This document shows positions 36,131-49,380 of a stretch of 64,000 bases of DNA, in pieces. Position 1 is the first letter of the stretch, and every line of letters starts with the position of its first letter. The position numbers were made by a program, and so were the translations under genes. Origin of the DNA: Dermacentor variabilis (taxonomy: Eukaryota > Arthropoda > Arachnida > Ixodida > Ixodidae); assembly GCF_050947875.1 (NCBI RefSeq), contig NC_134572.1:130043605-130107604 (forward strand), read 5' to 3'. The notes below the pieces were generated by a model, which was not told the DNA's origin, ran no database searches, and worked only from the letters and a program-made list of their open reading frames with translations.

Positions 36131-39100
36131 CGCCAAAATGGGCCGCCTATACCGATGACGACGCGCCGCGACGAGCGTGTTGTCGTATAGCCCCGCTTGG
36201 GCAGCAAAAAAATGATGTCGGCCGGCTTATGCGTTCGACTTCGCCGCACAATGCATGCGCCCCTCACTGCGAACGAATTTGGAGCGAGTGTTTTTTTTTT
36301 TTTCGGGGATGTACGATATTTGCATTGGATATGAGAACTGCGGCAGTGCGCTGCCGGGATGCGTTGGTTTACTTTTGTCGTGGAAACTCGTCATCCACGT
36401 CGTCGATGGACGCGCACGCGCGGTTCTAAATGACGAAATAATGCGCGTTATAATCAATACGCTCTTGTAGTTTCAGCTGGCGCTTGAACGTAGGGGTGAT
36501 TACCTTTGCCGAGTTGGAAAAGATTTGATATTGCCGTAGCGCAACTCGAGAAGCCATATTCTTTGGCAATGAATGCAATTAAAATAATGCACAGGACTTG
36601 CATTTCTCCGCTAGCCTACCTGATAAACCACGTTGTTCAGACCAGCCTATAGAATTACAGCTTAGAATAGTATGAATGCCAGCTGCGGTAAACCTGCTGC
36701 CGTTTGCAAAGGTATGAGATAAGGCTATATGAAAACAGCTTCTCTGTCCGCCAGATAACGTTTTCTGGTAGTAACCGATTATGCTAGTAGCGCGAAGGCA
36801 CGCACCACGAAATGTACACATCTGCAAGTCTAACATGGTGCTGTTTTCTTACGGATGGCAGTCCAACACGGCTATTTAAGGTGTTCTACTCGTATTATAA
36901 GATAGCGTCTCGGAGCATCCAAAAGTAGTTTGGCTAGATGATATCCTCAGCTCTATAGCGACATCTAGACGAGGCAGAAAGACGACTCTGGCAGCAAGCA
37001 ACCAAGCAAAGAGAAAGCCAGCATTCGAGCACCGAGTGCGGAGACCATACGAAGAAGCAGGCAGCGTGGTTGGTAAGCCTAAAGATATAAGGGTGTGATA
37101 TGTAATGTAACGCAAGAGGGCGCGCATTGTCCTTCAGTTTCATGTGCGCTGGTTCTGGTTGTGCCCTTAAGAGACAGAGTATGCCCGCGAGGTAGACCGG
37201 CCACACAAAAATACTCAACATGAATATTTCGCGGCATTCATGTCCTGATAACCTAGCAGCGGCATCTTCTATTTTCCTGGGAGGATTTGAGTTGCACACA
37301 TGGTATAATGAATTTGACCTCTGGAGGCTATGTGCAAAACAGAGGGTCGCTTAGCTGAAACATCCAGTGATGGCCGAAATGGGGTAATTGCTAAATGGTT
37401 TGAGTGGAAGCACTGCAACCGCAATATATCACCAAGATATCAAGATGCGGACACAGTGCTAGCAAGTCGCACCATTCCACCGGCGCGACGCAGCGCTTCC
37501 GTGACGTCACCGCCAAGCACCGTAAGCTCTGCACTACTGCCTATTGCATCTACCCGGCACACGCGGGCCCCGGCGTCCCTTAGTAACACCATCCACGCAC
37601 AGAGCCTGAGCGGTTTACTTTTACCACACCACAATATTGTGCAACTTACCGCATTACATCCTGCCATCGCGACCTCCTCCCAGTGAGGCGGCCGCCATGG
37701 GTAGCCGCCCACGATCTGATACAGGTGTAGGTGACCCACCGTCGGCGTTGTTCACTGATTGCCGCTAGGTGATTTATTATTATTATTTTTTGCTCCAACG
37801 GCAGATTCAGTAGACTGCAAAATAAAGAAAGTGATCGTGAAACTACACTGCCTCATCTGCCATGCTTTACAAAAGTATAAGCAAATTACTGACTGTTTAG
37901 TCTGTAAGAATTGCCCCACACTGCTCCTAAAATTGCACCCTACACAGACTTCTCTTTATGCTTACATTCCATTCAGAATAAGCATTGCGTAAGTCAAGCG
38001 GGTTTGAAACAACGGTTATTGAACTTATCGATTGTTTCTTCTGGTGACGTTGTGCACTTGTATTTAGCAAGAATCACACAGTAACTGAATAAAATAACAC
38101 ACTGTCGATAAGGTATTGTAGTTAGACATTTACTGAGAGCAGTGGTGTTCCCAAAGTTTTTATTTCTCATCGTTACCACATCAAAACGCATGCCTACAAC
38201 GTATAATAGACATTGATTTTGCTAACTAACAGCCACGTACATAAACAGACTGCCGTGACGTGACCGCCATTACATATTCTTAGCGCATGCAGAATCCCCA
38301 TGCGCTGGCTGCACAAACGGTACTCAGAGGCTTCGAAATCCAGATGGCCAAAGTTTTATGTGCGGTGAAGTATCTTTTATGTTTATTGTTGCCTCAGAAG
38401 GACGCTCAGCGTCTTGATGCTAAGTCTTCTAGTTACGCGAGAAGTGTACACGCAGCTTTACCCACTCTGCAGCTTCGCGTCTCGCCTGTGTTACAGTACA
38501 AATTATTGACTTGGGCTTCTCCTCACCCGAACTCTTATTGTAGAGAAGCACGCTTTACAAGCAGTTTGACAAGTTAGGATGTCTTTTGTGAGTCGGCTAT
38601 TACGCCGGAATGCAACGCTAACAAGAAGGAATAAAGAACACCTGTTACGTCTAATTACTTATTACTTGATATACCTGAAAGTGAGATGAGTGATCGGGGC
38701 GTAGACGATGGCTAAAGGCGCTATTCCCTCAAGCTAAGCCTATATGTATGAGTCAGCCCACTTTCATACAAAGTGGCGAAGGCGAAATGAAAAATACATC
38801 TTCTAGTTCATTTTTCCATGTGTGCATTTCATTTCCACTTAGTGGCACATGAACTTGTGCATTACAGAAAGAATTGGGAAAGTAAATTACAGCAACCGAT
38901 CCCCTTAGATCAAAGTGAGAAAAAGAAATTAATGTATCTCTGTACACACACACACACAAAAAGAAAAGGAAACATCCTGGAAGTTTTATCTTTAGAGTTA
39001 TATTATCACAGACAACTTAAAATATGAAGAAAATCAGTGCCGCTCAACATGTCCCAGAAGAGGGAAATTATGAAGCAGCTGGACAGCAATATAAAGTAAA

Positions 39101-39269
39101 AAACTTGGCCATAGAGATGACTTTTACATGACAGGGCATGCGCACACGCACAAACACACACGCGCACTCACACAATAAAACGATTCTATAGGCAAGAAAC
39201 AAGAAAAAATACATTTTATGAAATTACAGTGATCTGCCGAGTCTCGAAGAGATCGTAGCCGAGAGGCAC
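36131..39269. other. No gene recognised
   Basis: About 3.1 kb with short frames only, including 118 codons at 37,330-37,686 that show no domain. Confidence 0.45.
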
Positions 39270-39845
39270 AGGCTTCATCTTTTATTGCGATAGCAATTAT
39301 GAGGACACTCCAGGCGCTTCGCTGCCGTCAGCATCAGCGTCGGCGTCGACGTGAGGTTCCGTATAAAGTCCACGTGATGAAATCATCGCCGCGCGCCGTA
39401 TGCTGTATGTGCGAGTGAAAGCGCGTCATGGGTGAGTCGGCGACCGCGCCTGAATCTCACGCACGCAACGGCGGAAAACGGGCAGGAAGCGCGCAGCCTT
39501 CCCTGGCGCTCAAGTCTTAAAGGGGACGGTAGGGAGGGGGATGCGCGTTTTTTCCGGGAGGCCCAGGCGGCCGCGCGGATCCGACCGGGCCGCTGTATCT
39601 TGAAAGCCATTTGCGACGGGTACAGAGTCCTCGCTGAGCTGTGTTTTCAAGGCGTAGTTCGCGTGGATACGAGCGGCTGCATGAAAGTCAATTCGCTCGC
39701 TGCTGCTGCCGCGTTTCCTCACTGCAACGTTTTTACACCACCACCGCAGTCATCGAGTCGAGTGAGAAGTGTTCATGCTGGATTTTGCGCGCATGGCACC
39801 ATGCTTGTTATTTTAGTTATACTCTCGGACTACTTTGTGCGGCTA
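39270..39845 (+). repeat. Dispersed GC-rich tick repeat, copy 1
   Basis: Begins with TTTATTGCGATAGCAATTAT and the (C)GTATAAAGTCCACGTGATGA block. It continues through TGTATCTTGAAAGCCATTT, and ends with GTGTTCATGCT, TTGCGCGCATGGCACCATG and CTTGTTATTTTAGTTA. The same landmarks occur in the same order and spacing at 53,930-54,480, so this is an interspersed family, possibly a DNA transposon derivative. The apparent 138-codon frame at 39,432-39,848 is not conserved between copies. Confidence 0.65.
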
Positions 39846-41015
39846 TGAAGGAAAAGCTACGGGGGCAAAGCGCGCACAAGTGAGAGTGCTTTTGAAAAGA
39901 GTCCCATGCTTTAATCCAGGTTAGTTTAGGCTGGGGAAGGCAACACATCAACATCTTATTAGCAATACACTACACAGACACTACACACTACTGAGTTTAA
40001 AGGTTTACTTATTCTGCGGCTTTTCCCTTCCGCGTCTGGGGAAACGCAAAAGTGTCGCACGTGGAAGCTGCGTCGATAAGCGTCAGTTACGAGCAACCAA
40101 AGCACTGCCAAATGCTGCCTGATTACCTTGAGGAGTAACACATGTGCAGCAGCCACGAGACCGTATCTTTTCTTTCATAGTCACAAAAAGTTGCCCGCGA
40201 GTATAGTATACTTATGTTGACAAGCTTATGCGGCCGATAAAAAGTAGCCTCAATTTTAGGTGAAAAACAACTGTTAGACATTCAGAGAACTTCAGAACAC
40301 GTAACCTCGACGGACAGAAGACAGACTGTGCTTGTACATGCAGCGGCAGCATATTGATGCACTAATTTCTTTGCTAATACCCCGTCGTGTAACCCGCAAA
40401 CTTGGTTAAATCTAGGACATTGTCCGTATTAACAGCGCCGTTCGTATGCTTGGTAAGGAGCACGTGAGTTGTCCTAGTGAACGGAAATACCCAGCGAATA
40501 TACACAAAACTTAATTATAAAAATCTTTGCGAGCTAGCCACGTCAGCCTGACGGGTTTCAGCTTGGTGTTTTTTTGTTTTTCATTTTTTTCTACCCATCT
40601 TCAGTTTCTTTCGTGGAGGACAGCCAATCGGAGATATTTTGTTTTACTTCCTCGGTAATTTTTCTCTCCCTCTCCCGCAATAACAAGAAGTTTTACCGCC
40701 TTCATAACACTACGGGATCCAAAGAGGCGCTACCCCGTTAGGCTTTAGCAAGCAACAAGGTTCCGCTAAAGTACCTCCACATAAGGGACTGTGGCTGAAA
40801 TCTTGTTAGGGAGATTTCCTTCAGATGAGTTTGCTATTGTCATGCTCGAGCTAATAGGTAGCGCCCACAACGTTTTCAGGAACACTTTGGGAACCTTGGT
40901 GCGACTGCTGCTTACGGAAGATTGTAAATTGCCCAATGTGTAAATATGCAATACACATCATCTTAGCCTAGCGCTGCACGTTAGTAAGCAGGAAACGCAC
41001 GGACGCGGCATTTGC
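39846..41015. other. No gene recognised
   Basis: AT-rich sequence; no feature seen. Confidence 0.45.
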
Positions 41016-41599
<584 letters not shown>

Positions 41600-42060
41600 A
41601 CGCGCGTCTCACGGCAGCACGGCAAGTGCAGACGCGCAGAGGGGAGCAGAGAGGGGAGCATAGAGGGAGCAACGGGTTGCTCCTCTCTATTTGCATCTGA
41701 TCACGTATTTCGCTAAAAAGACGAGAAAAAAAAACAGGAGGATAAAAGAAGAGCGGCGGCAGTGGCGCGAGAGCGAGAGTGAAAGAGGTGGGGAGGAAGA
41801 GAAAGAGGGTCGGCGGCGGCAAAGCCTTTCACGTCGGGGCATCTCTCCAGGTGAGAGAGCCCCCTGCCACTCCGGAGCCTGTCTGCCCGACGCCCTGCAT
41901 TATGCACGCGTTCGGTTCGCTCGCACTCTTTACTTCTCGCCGAGCCGCTCTCTGTCGCTGGGCCCAGCGCGCGCCGCACGAGGTGGGGACAGAACGCGGA
42001 GGGCGTCTAGGCGGGAACGCGAGAGAAGGCCTCGCGGCGACAAAAAAAAAAAAAAAAAAT
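41600..42060. other. GC/CpG-rich patch
   Basis: High CpG, GAGAGG-type purine runs and an A17-18 tract ending at 42,059. Overlapping open frames on both strands have no domain. Confidence 0.35.
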
Positions 42061-42714
42061 GTGCGGGCTTCAAGACGACATCGGCGCACTTACATGACGA
42101 CTGCATGTGCTGCACGCGCGTCCATGCGTGCGTGAGCAAGCGCGTGTGCCTTTCATTTGATATAGAAGCAGCCTAGCCAGAGCACAGACTCGAACAAACA
42201 CGGAGGGCCGAGTGTGCGAGCACGTAAGAACAATAAAGAAGCGGTGTTAGAGGGCACAATATGCAAGTGCTATATGCACTACCCTTTCTACAGCGTGTTT
42301 TTCTTCTTTGTCATTCGTGTTGTTTCTTTGCGAGATGAGGGAACGCGAACCTACTTCGCGCGGTCTAGGACAGAGACAAAGTGTGCTGGCTTATACCCAG
42401 GCCTCAGCTCATTTCCTACTTGAAGTATTCAAGGAGGCCCCTTGATTCGTGCGTGATTTATTTACCCCTATGTTGCATCACGCTGACTGCGACATCTGCT
42501 TAAAATCTCGCAGAGCTTGTTTTTCTTTCTTAATATAGTGTTTACTGTACAATTGCACTGCTTGTCCCTTATTTTTCGTCATGGCAGCTGGCAGAGGGTC
42601 AACGGGCGGTTCTTTTTTATATTTTATTGTCGCCTAAAGTCTTTCTTCTTTCCGTGTAGTATCGCATCACTTGTAATAGAGGTACAGAGGTGACAGACTT
42701 TTGAAGAGCTTTTT
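42061..42714. other. No gene recognised
   Basis: No feature seen. Confidence 0.4.
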
Positions 42715-42900
42715 GGGCTTCTGGATTTATGCATAACGCTTTTATACGTTTTATTTTTATACATACTTAGCGAGACACACGGTCATAACTTATGTGGAGC
42801 GGTGGCTGGTTGCCGGGAAGGTATCAAACCTGGGTCACGAATCTGTAACGATGCCTTTTCCGACGCTATTTCTCTTAGCGCTTTTCGTGCTTTGTCAGCG
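42715..42900 (-). mobile_element. Candidate third tRNA-derived SINE
   Basis: The minus strand has box B-like CCAGGTTTGATACCTTCC preceded by GTTACAGATTCGTGACC, as in tRNA-derived heads. It is followed by CAACCAGCCACCGCTCCACA and an AT-rich 3' part containing TAAAAATAAAACGTATAAAA. I remember a similar arrangement in ticks, but only this one copy is visible here. Confidence 0.4.
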
Positions 42901-43069
42901 CTAAGAGCATTGGTCCGTTCGCGTTATCCACGGTATCACCCGGCTGTGAACGGGCGATGATAAGGGTTGCATAGAATCTAGTTGAAAGCATCACTACAAT
43001 ATCGCGGCCCTGACTGTGTTTGCGAGTCCTGTAACTTGCCTCGAATATTGTTTTGGGACCCGCCATGGT

Positions 43070-43468
43070 AGCTTGGAAACTTGGAGAGTGACAAAGAAGC
43101 TCGAGAACAAGCTAAAGGGACCGTGCAAAAACGATGGAACGAAACTGGTAGGCCTAACGTTAAGAGACAGGAAGAGAGCGGTGTGGATCAAAGAGCAACA
43201 TGGGGATAGCCCACGTTCTAGTTGACGTTAGGAGAAAGGAAATGCAGCTGGGAAGGCCATGTAATGCGTAGGGTAGCTAACCGGTGGAACATTAGAGTTA
43301 CAGAACGGGTGCCAAGAGAAGGGAAGCTCAGTCGAGCATGGCGGGGAACTTGGTGGGACGAAGAAATAAGGAAATTTTCAAGCGCAAGTTGGAATCAGCT
43401 AGCGGAAGACAAAATAATCGGAGATCGCAGGGCCAGACCTTCGTTCTGCAGAGAACATAAACATGTTC

Positions 43469-43469
<1 letters not shown>
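43070..43469 (+). pseudogene. C-terminal relic of an RTE-like LINE
   Basis: The first frame (to about 43,222) reads GLTLRDRKRAVWIKEQHGD, matching the segment just before the C-terminal motif of RTE-type ORF2 proteins. After a frameshift the second frame reads SWEGHVMRRVANRWNIRVTE, then VPREGKLSR and WWDEEIRKF. This matches the conserved W-x-GH-x-x-R...NRW...PR-x-G-K...RW-x-DE-I pattern near the RTE C-terminus. No reverse transcriptase is present upstream, so the copy is 5'-truncated and frameshifted. It is followed directly by an (ATT)n tract, fitting the simple-repeat tails of RTE elements. Confidence 0.75.

Positions 43470-43544
<75 letters not shown>
43470..43544. repeat. (ATT)n tail microsatellite
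   Basis: Twenty-five ATT units directly at the 3' end of the RTE-like relic; poly-Tyr and poly-Ile frames across it are artefacts. Confidence 0.95.
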
Positions 43545-44309
43545 GCGTTGCTGAGCACACAAGGTCCATCACGCGTTCGTGGTGGCCGCATTCCTATGAG
43601 GGCGTAATGCAGAAACGTCGTGGACAATGCATTAAATGCACGGTAGAGAAATCCAGTCTCCAAAATAATCTATATTCTCCAATTACTCCGTGCCTCATAT
43701 CAGGTCCTGGTCCTGGTCCATAAAGCCACAAAATATACTGTTATGTTCTTTTGGAAAATGCATATGGAAATAGGTCGTGCTACTGTATGTAAAATCTTAT
43801 GCACCACCTTCGACGTCTGTGTAATACAGCCAAAAACAAAGAAACCAACACACGAATGCCTTTCTGATGACAAACACATCGGTGAAAAGGCCCCTGCACC
43901 ATTGGCCAGTTGCTGCGCAGCCTTTAGTCCTGATACCGTTCCACACGTGGAAGAAATACAACGTGTTCAACTAACGAAATAAATAAATTCCCAAAATCCA
44001 TTAAGCTAGCACGGACGAAATCAACAGGCTCGTCCTCGTGTAATGACAGTTTGCACGTTAACGATTCGATTCGTACCGCAATCGTTGACGCAACACGCGC
44101 ATTGTATGCAATCGGGTCGATAATATGCATCAGGTTATCGATTTCTGGTGAAAAGAAATGCAATAAATGCCTCCTGTACTAGAATTAGCGATTCTGTGAC
44201 ATAAACTGGATGACTTAAAGAGGCGCACAGTTAGTTCTAAAGTATATAATTCACATAACGTGGTTTCTCTCTCCAAGAAACACGGAGGCTTTCAGAAACG
44301 CCGGAGGGG
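43545..44309. other. No gene recognised
   Basis: AT-rich sequence; no feature seen. Confidence 0.45.
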
Positions 44310-44475
44310 AAGGCTTTCGAATAATTACGGCCACCTGGGGTTCTTTAACACAAAGCGCAGTACGCGAGTGTATTTATTCCGGTAATAGACGAATGCGGCA
44401 GTCGGGGATCAAGCCTGTGACCTCGCACTCATCACCAGAACACCATAGCTCTGGAGCGACCACGGCGGGTACAAG
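44310..44475 (-). mobile_element. Diverged tRNA-derived tick SINE
   Basis: Contains GGCCACCTGGGGTTCTTTAA and, on the minus strand, a head beginning near ACCCGCCGTGGTCGCTCCAG with box B-like GGTCACAGGCTTGATCCCCG. It is shorter than the main family, like the copy at 3400-3590. Confidence 0.75.
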
Positions 44476-44799
44476 CCTGAAATTTCACGCTGTGACATTT
44501 TATGTCAATGGAAATGAAGCAACATTACAGACGTGACGAAACTTTTTTTCATCCGGATAAAGGGAGCGAATGACCCAAGCCGACTTGGGGACAGAACACA
44601 CTTTTATTTTATTTTTCGGATGTTTGCACTGTGGGTACCATGGAGCTCAGGGACTGGAGAGAGAAAGAGAAAAAGAAAAGGAGAGTGCGCCCAAACGAAA
44701 TACTACTGCGACCTCCGATTAGGTTGGCGCTTCTGTATCTTTTCTTCTTCTTCTTTTTAAATTTCAGCCACATGAAAGCCAGCGACGTTCGAACGCGTG

Positions 44800-45400
44800 C
44801 TCAGCTGATCGGGCATGAACGCGGAGTAATTAGACGCGAAAACGGGCGGTTGAAACGGAGCCCGCTGAATGGATGCGCGGTTCGTGCGTTTGGTCCCTGC
44901 CGTAGTGCGACGACGCTAGAAAGATACGTGGGTGGGACGGCAAGGCGGGGGGGGGGGGGCGCTGATGCAGCCGACGGCGGAGCGTAACAAAGTCCAAATC
45001 TGCGCCGCTGTTGTCATTACGGCGAATCGACCCAAAGGACGCATACGTCTGCTGGGCCGATGTTTGCGGAATCTATTTTTACGTGTGTGTTTTCTTTCTT
45101 TTTCTCTCCCTCTCTTTCGCTTCTCTCGTACTTCGCGCCCATACGCGCTGTATTTATGCGCGGGAGCAACAACAACAAAAAAGGGCCCAGTTGCTCAGGA
45201 GCGACGAAAAGAAAAGCTCACTCGCAGTGCCGAAAAGGGAAAGCGCTTTGAGCATGCACGAATGTTTAATATGCAGCTAGCAGTGCGGTGTACGCAAGAA
45301 AATCAAGCATGCGGGTACGCGCATTGACTGCGCCACTACTTTGCGGCCGGCAAGCGCGCTTCACCGCGTGGCTCTATCTCGTTGCGCAGCCGCTATTGCC
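44800..45400. other. GC-rich patch with poly-G run
   Basis: CpG-rich around 44,780-45,060 and 45,330-45,400, with G11 at about 44,947. Open frames over it have no domain. Confidence 0.35.
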
Positions 45401-46702
45401 ATTGCAGCGCAAGGAGGGTGGGTGATCTATAGGCATCGATTCCGATAGCCGCCGTGGTCGATGGGTTCTTTTTGTTTCGCGTAAGTGACCACTGCCAGCC
45501 AGCCACAACGACCACCATGTGTCTGTGTGTGTGTGTCAATAGGGTGGAGATCGAGAGCGAAGCAGTGGTGGGGCCGAGACGAGAGAGAAGGGAGAAAAAA
45601 AAAAGGGAAAAGGAGAAACACATTAGCAGCCCACCAAGGCAGCTTTCGAATTTCACCCGGTCCGCGAGCTTGCCATGGGAGGCGACAGCTCCAATTAATA
45701 ATGTAATATCAGGCAGCTGGAGTTAAAGAAAAAAAAAATTGGTAAAGATGACATGTCCGCGCAGTCGATCGAAAGAGAGAAGGATATCGAGGTCAAAGCT
45801 TTATTTCAGGCGACGTTCTTTATGCCACTAGCGGAATGAAAAAAAAAAAAAAAAGCTTCGGTTAAAAAAAGAAGCGTTTTTGAGCAGATGGTATTGACAG
45901 GCTTTGTAATTACATCTTCGCGTATGGGCTTATTTGCTTTCGCTTTCTTTCCCACCATTTCTCTCAGCTGAGGGCGAGGATTATCTGGAAGCGCCAAAAG
46001 CGGAAAACAAAACGAACAAGAAAATAAAGGATCTAAAATTATGCTTGCATGTCGCAGAACATAACTGAGGTCGCTCTATGACAAGTCAAAATGCAAATGA
46101 CACTGAGTGAACTGAGTTTTCTTAGTGACAGTTCTTCAAACAATCGTGATTATGATGACTCTTACTATCGGGACATTAAGATACCTCTTTAGTGAGTTTC
46201 TTTTCTTTCTTATTTTTCCTTATTCTGGTCATCTGATTTCACGAGCTGCTTATTGGGGGCCATTTTAGCCACTGCGCAATTTGGAACCCATTGTACTGGT
46301 TCGAACTTTTCTTAACACTAGTTTTGTTCAAATCGCCACCGCACTTATGATTTAATTTTTGTAACTGACTCCCCTCTGATTCTTTCAAAGGACCGATACA
46401 TAGGCTCTGTTGTGCATTTCTTTAATAATGCCTCTTTGTCCTTCGGACACAGCTATCCTAACAAAAAATTTCGTGACCAGAACATTTTTTCGTCAGTGAC
46501 GTGCCGTAGCATGAAACAATATACCAAACATGAAATTTCTCTCTTCTCCATTCAGCGGAGAAAGTGGGATTGACAATGTAGCAAGAGTCATTAGGTACGC
46601 GAATGAAAGTCAATGAAAGTCGATGGCAAGGCAGGAGAATTAGAAGGAAATCACGGGTTCACCAAATGGATAAAAATTCTTCAGACACAAAGGCTGTTCA
46701 CG
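45401..46702. other. No gene recognised
   Basis: A/T homopolymer runs near 45,597, 45,729 and 45,838; otherwise unremarkable. Confidence 0.45.
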
Positions 46703-47478
46703 TGTTGGAATGCGAAAGCATTATAATCGCTTAGGAGAAATGTTTGCGATTTATGCTTTTGACATGCATTAATGTTTTTTTTTTCCTGCTGGATCGACGT
46801 TTGTGTTGGCGTATACGTTATCCAGAGACCGGACACATTCGGACCATTTTGCATGCAGAACGATTAATTTTTTTTCGTGTTCCATTGCTTCGTTTCCTTA
46901 GGTGCGCGTCCGTGGGCGACCATGCTTCACAGCTGCCGCTGAGGTATAGACGCTTCGGAGAGCATCCCAGCAGAGACAGCACCGGTGAAATCCGAAGGCA
47001 GCGACGTGACGTATGCAATGACGCACACACTAGGAACGCTCATGATTTGGCGTCGAGAGGGCATCGCAGTAGACACAGTAAACACAGCAACAATGAACTG
47101 CGAAGAGCAAGTGGCATGTGGGAGGCAGTGACGGAAACAGTGACGTGACGTCTTCAATGACGCACGCACTAGGGACCATTTTAGTCAACCATAACCGTGG
47201 AGCCACCGTGGGGTGGTGGAAGCCGGCTAGTCTCTCACCCCGGAAGCCCGGTTTCAAATGCCACCGAGACCGAAATGCACCAGATTTTCTTTTCAAGGCC
47301 AATTATTTACTTTGTTTACAGAAACCCGCCTGACAAATCTGACGTCAATGTGAGCATTCTTTATGTATTTTACTTTTCGTTCCGTCGGCCATTTTTGGGA
47401 CAATCCTTCGGTTACGCCGACGACGACAACGCCGGATTTTCGCGTAATCGGACATGCATTGCTTTCGCATTAATAAGG
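46703..47478. mobile_element. MITE-like block with short inverted termini
   Basis: AATGCGAAAGCATTATAAT near 46,708 is matched in inverse orientation by ATTGCTTTCGCATTAATA near 47,458, sharing a 12-bp core. Inside the right end, ACGCCGGATTTTCGCGTAATCGGACA resembles a terminal segment I remember from tick MITEs. The interior has a 139-bp-period direct duplication and a tRNA-like box B (CGGTTTCAAATGCCACC) near 47,248. No transposase frame. No clear target duplication, so the edges are approximate. Confidence 0.45.
46999..47180 (+). repeat. Imperfect direct repeat, period 139 bp
   Basis: CAGCGACGTGACGTATGCAA with ACGCACACACTAGG (from about 46,999) recurs as CAGTGACGTGACGTCTTCAA with ACGCACGCACTAGG (from about 47,138). 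Confidence 0.7.
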
Positions 47479-48004
47479 CACCGCTCGTCAGAGCCAAAGG
47501 GGTAAAAAGCAATTCTACAGCCACTCAAACAAAGCTGAAGACCATATCCACCAACAGCTCAACGTCAGAAAAACAAACAAACCTTCAGCTTCCGTTTTCA
47601 TAGAGTTCTGGACAGTCAGCGCGGGATGAAGGCGATAAAATGTCTTAATTTCGAAAAAAGAAAACAAAATACGAGATGGCTCCTTGGTCATTGCTAGTCA
47701 TTGAACCATTAAGCACCACATGTCATCTGTGCAGAAGAGCTCACGCACTGTTGCTGCAACGTAACAGGTTAAGCGCCATGCAAGCACTCGGAGCTATAAC
47801 GCGGAAGCAGTACACCAAGAACTGCGTTTGTCCTGCTTGTAGGAGTATCGATTTGTGCATACGTCGGGCTGAACACCGCAACTCGAACAGTTCACTTCAC
47901 CGTTGTTCATTTTTCTGCAGCTTTTTATTACCTAATCTGCTGTAGGCCAGTCGCATAACAAAGAAGCCTTCTTCACTCTATACTTACTACAACGCCAGAG
48001 GACA
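47479..48004. other. No gene recognised
   Basis: A plus-strand frame of 89 codons (47,676-47,945) has two Cys pairs (CHLC and CVCPAC) but matches no family I know, and its start is uncertain. Confidence 0.35.
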
Positions 48005-48150
48005 TAGGTGACGCTTATCCGACTTTGAAGAGTTTGTATTCGTAGATTGGTTTTCCCATTATTCTCATTTGTAAGCCAAACATCTTACACGTGTTTGTAA
48101 TGCCACATGCCTTCGGGCCTTCAACGTGATAATAAATGAAATGAAATGAA
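48005..48150 (+). repeat. Probable retroposon 3' end with (GAAAT)n tail
   Basis: GATAATAAATGAAATGAAAT near 48,129 is a simple-repeat tail like those ending tick LINEs and SINEs. The sequence before it shows no motif that names the family. Confidence 0.4.
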
Positions 48151-48383
48151 ACCTGTCGTCTTCCATAAGACTTTCCGGGGGTGAGTGCTTTATGTCCTCC
48201 ACCCACGGGCAATGCAACAAGATTGTTTTTATAGGACACGACTTGATATATGTTAATCAACCAGTCACCTGGCATTGAAAATCAATGCGTCTGCTTAGCT
48301 GTGAAGAAGAGGAAGGTCACTCGAACGATTCTGGGAGCCCACTTAACACCATCAAGTAGTTTAACTGCGAGCGCATACGGCAA

Positions 48384-48734
48384 ATTTTGATGGCTCCTCA
48401 GCCGTGGGTGATCACTAGGGATTTCAATACCCACTATTATATCTGGGGAAGCTCCAAGACTAAACCGAGAGACAGAGGGTTGGTGTTCACTGCCTCTGAA
48501 CGAGAACATTGTTTGGTAAATAATGGAAGTCCCGCCTATTTGCGAGAAACAGCGTATAGTAGCTGCCTAAACCTTACCTTTGCTTCGCCTTTCTTTAACA
48601 GAAGGGTTCAATGGCTCTTGAACTTAGAAACGCGGAGAAGTGACCACATCCCAGCTTATCTGATGACTGGGGGGCTGACTAGCTCCAAATTCTCCGGAAC
48701 CGTCCAACGCAACGACTGGCCGAAATTTAGATAA
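48384..48734 (+). pseudogene. LINE copy B ORF2: APE-type endonuclease C-terminal half
   Basis: Reads PWVITRDFNTHYYIWGSS, the APE-endonuclease GDFNAHH-type motif with Gly changed to Arg, then LVNNGSPAYLRETAYSSCLN and ETRRSDHIPAYL with the catalytic SDH preserved. This nuclease nicks the target DNA to prime reverse transcription. The frame ends at a stop at 48,732-48,734 just after the region where copy A also has a stop (11,191). The first visible codons are preceded by a shifted frame containing GAHLTPSSSLTA, so the upstream endonuclease half is present only as a trace. Confidence 0.85.
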
Positions 48735-49147
48735 ATCCTAGAAGACTGCTGTCGAGACGACTTACTATCCAGCTTTGGGGACGCAGGAAAAGGTGCTTAA
48801 CAAATTGCCACATATCCGATTTTCATGAGGTCCGCACGCTCCGACTGTGACACCAAGCTAAAGAAACTTCCCGCAATTAACCGCCGTGCGGAATGAATAT
48901 ATAGATGCACAAAATCTATTCATGATTTGAGATTGGCCAGACGCATACAGAAGAATATACAGCGTAATATGAATGAGCTGTCTTCATAACGATGGGTTTT
49001 TTTCTGCGAATCTCTAGATCTCCAAAAGCCTTTGTCTCTTATGTGGAGAACTGTTCGTGAAACGCCTGGACAGCACCACCCAATTAATTCCTGCCTCTAT
49101 ATACAATGCAGAGAGATTGACGTCGCAGAGTCCTTCTTAGAAATAAA

Positions 49148-49380
49148 CCGGAATTTTGGTGTTTTACGTGCCAAAACCACGATATGATTATGAGGCCCAC
49201 CGTAGTGGGGACTCCGGATTAATTTTAACCACTAGGGGATATTTAACGAGCCCGCAATGTATGGAACACGGGTGTTTTTCATTTCGCTCCCATCAAAATG
49301 CGGGCGCCGCAGCTGCGATTTCATCCCGCGACCTCGTGCTTAGCGGCGCAACACCATAGCCGCTAGGCCACCGCGGCGAG
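49148..49380 (-). mobile_element. Ruka-type tick SINE inserted in LINE copy B
   Basis: Near-full-length: TTTTACGTGCCAAAACCACG, then the GAGGCCCACCGTAGTGG, CATTTCGCTCCCATC and TCATCCCGCGACCTCGTGCT blocks, ending in CACCGCGGCG. It splits the LINE between GACGTCGCAGAGTCCTTCT and GTAGGAGGTTTGCCGG, which are contiguous in copy A. AGTCCTTCT on the left and AGTCCCTTCT on the right look like a target duplication. Confidence 0.88.

Noticed and set aside
47676..47945. Small zinc-finger protein gene (CHLC...CVCPAC)
   Set aside because: Two Cys pairs alone are weak, the start is doubtful, and the third-position bias does not stand out.
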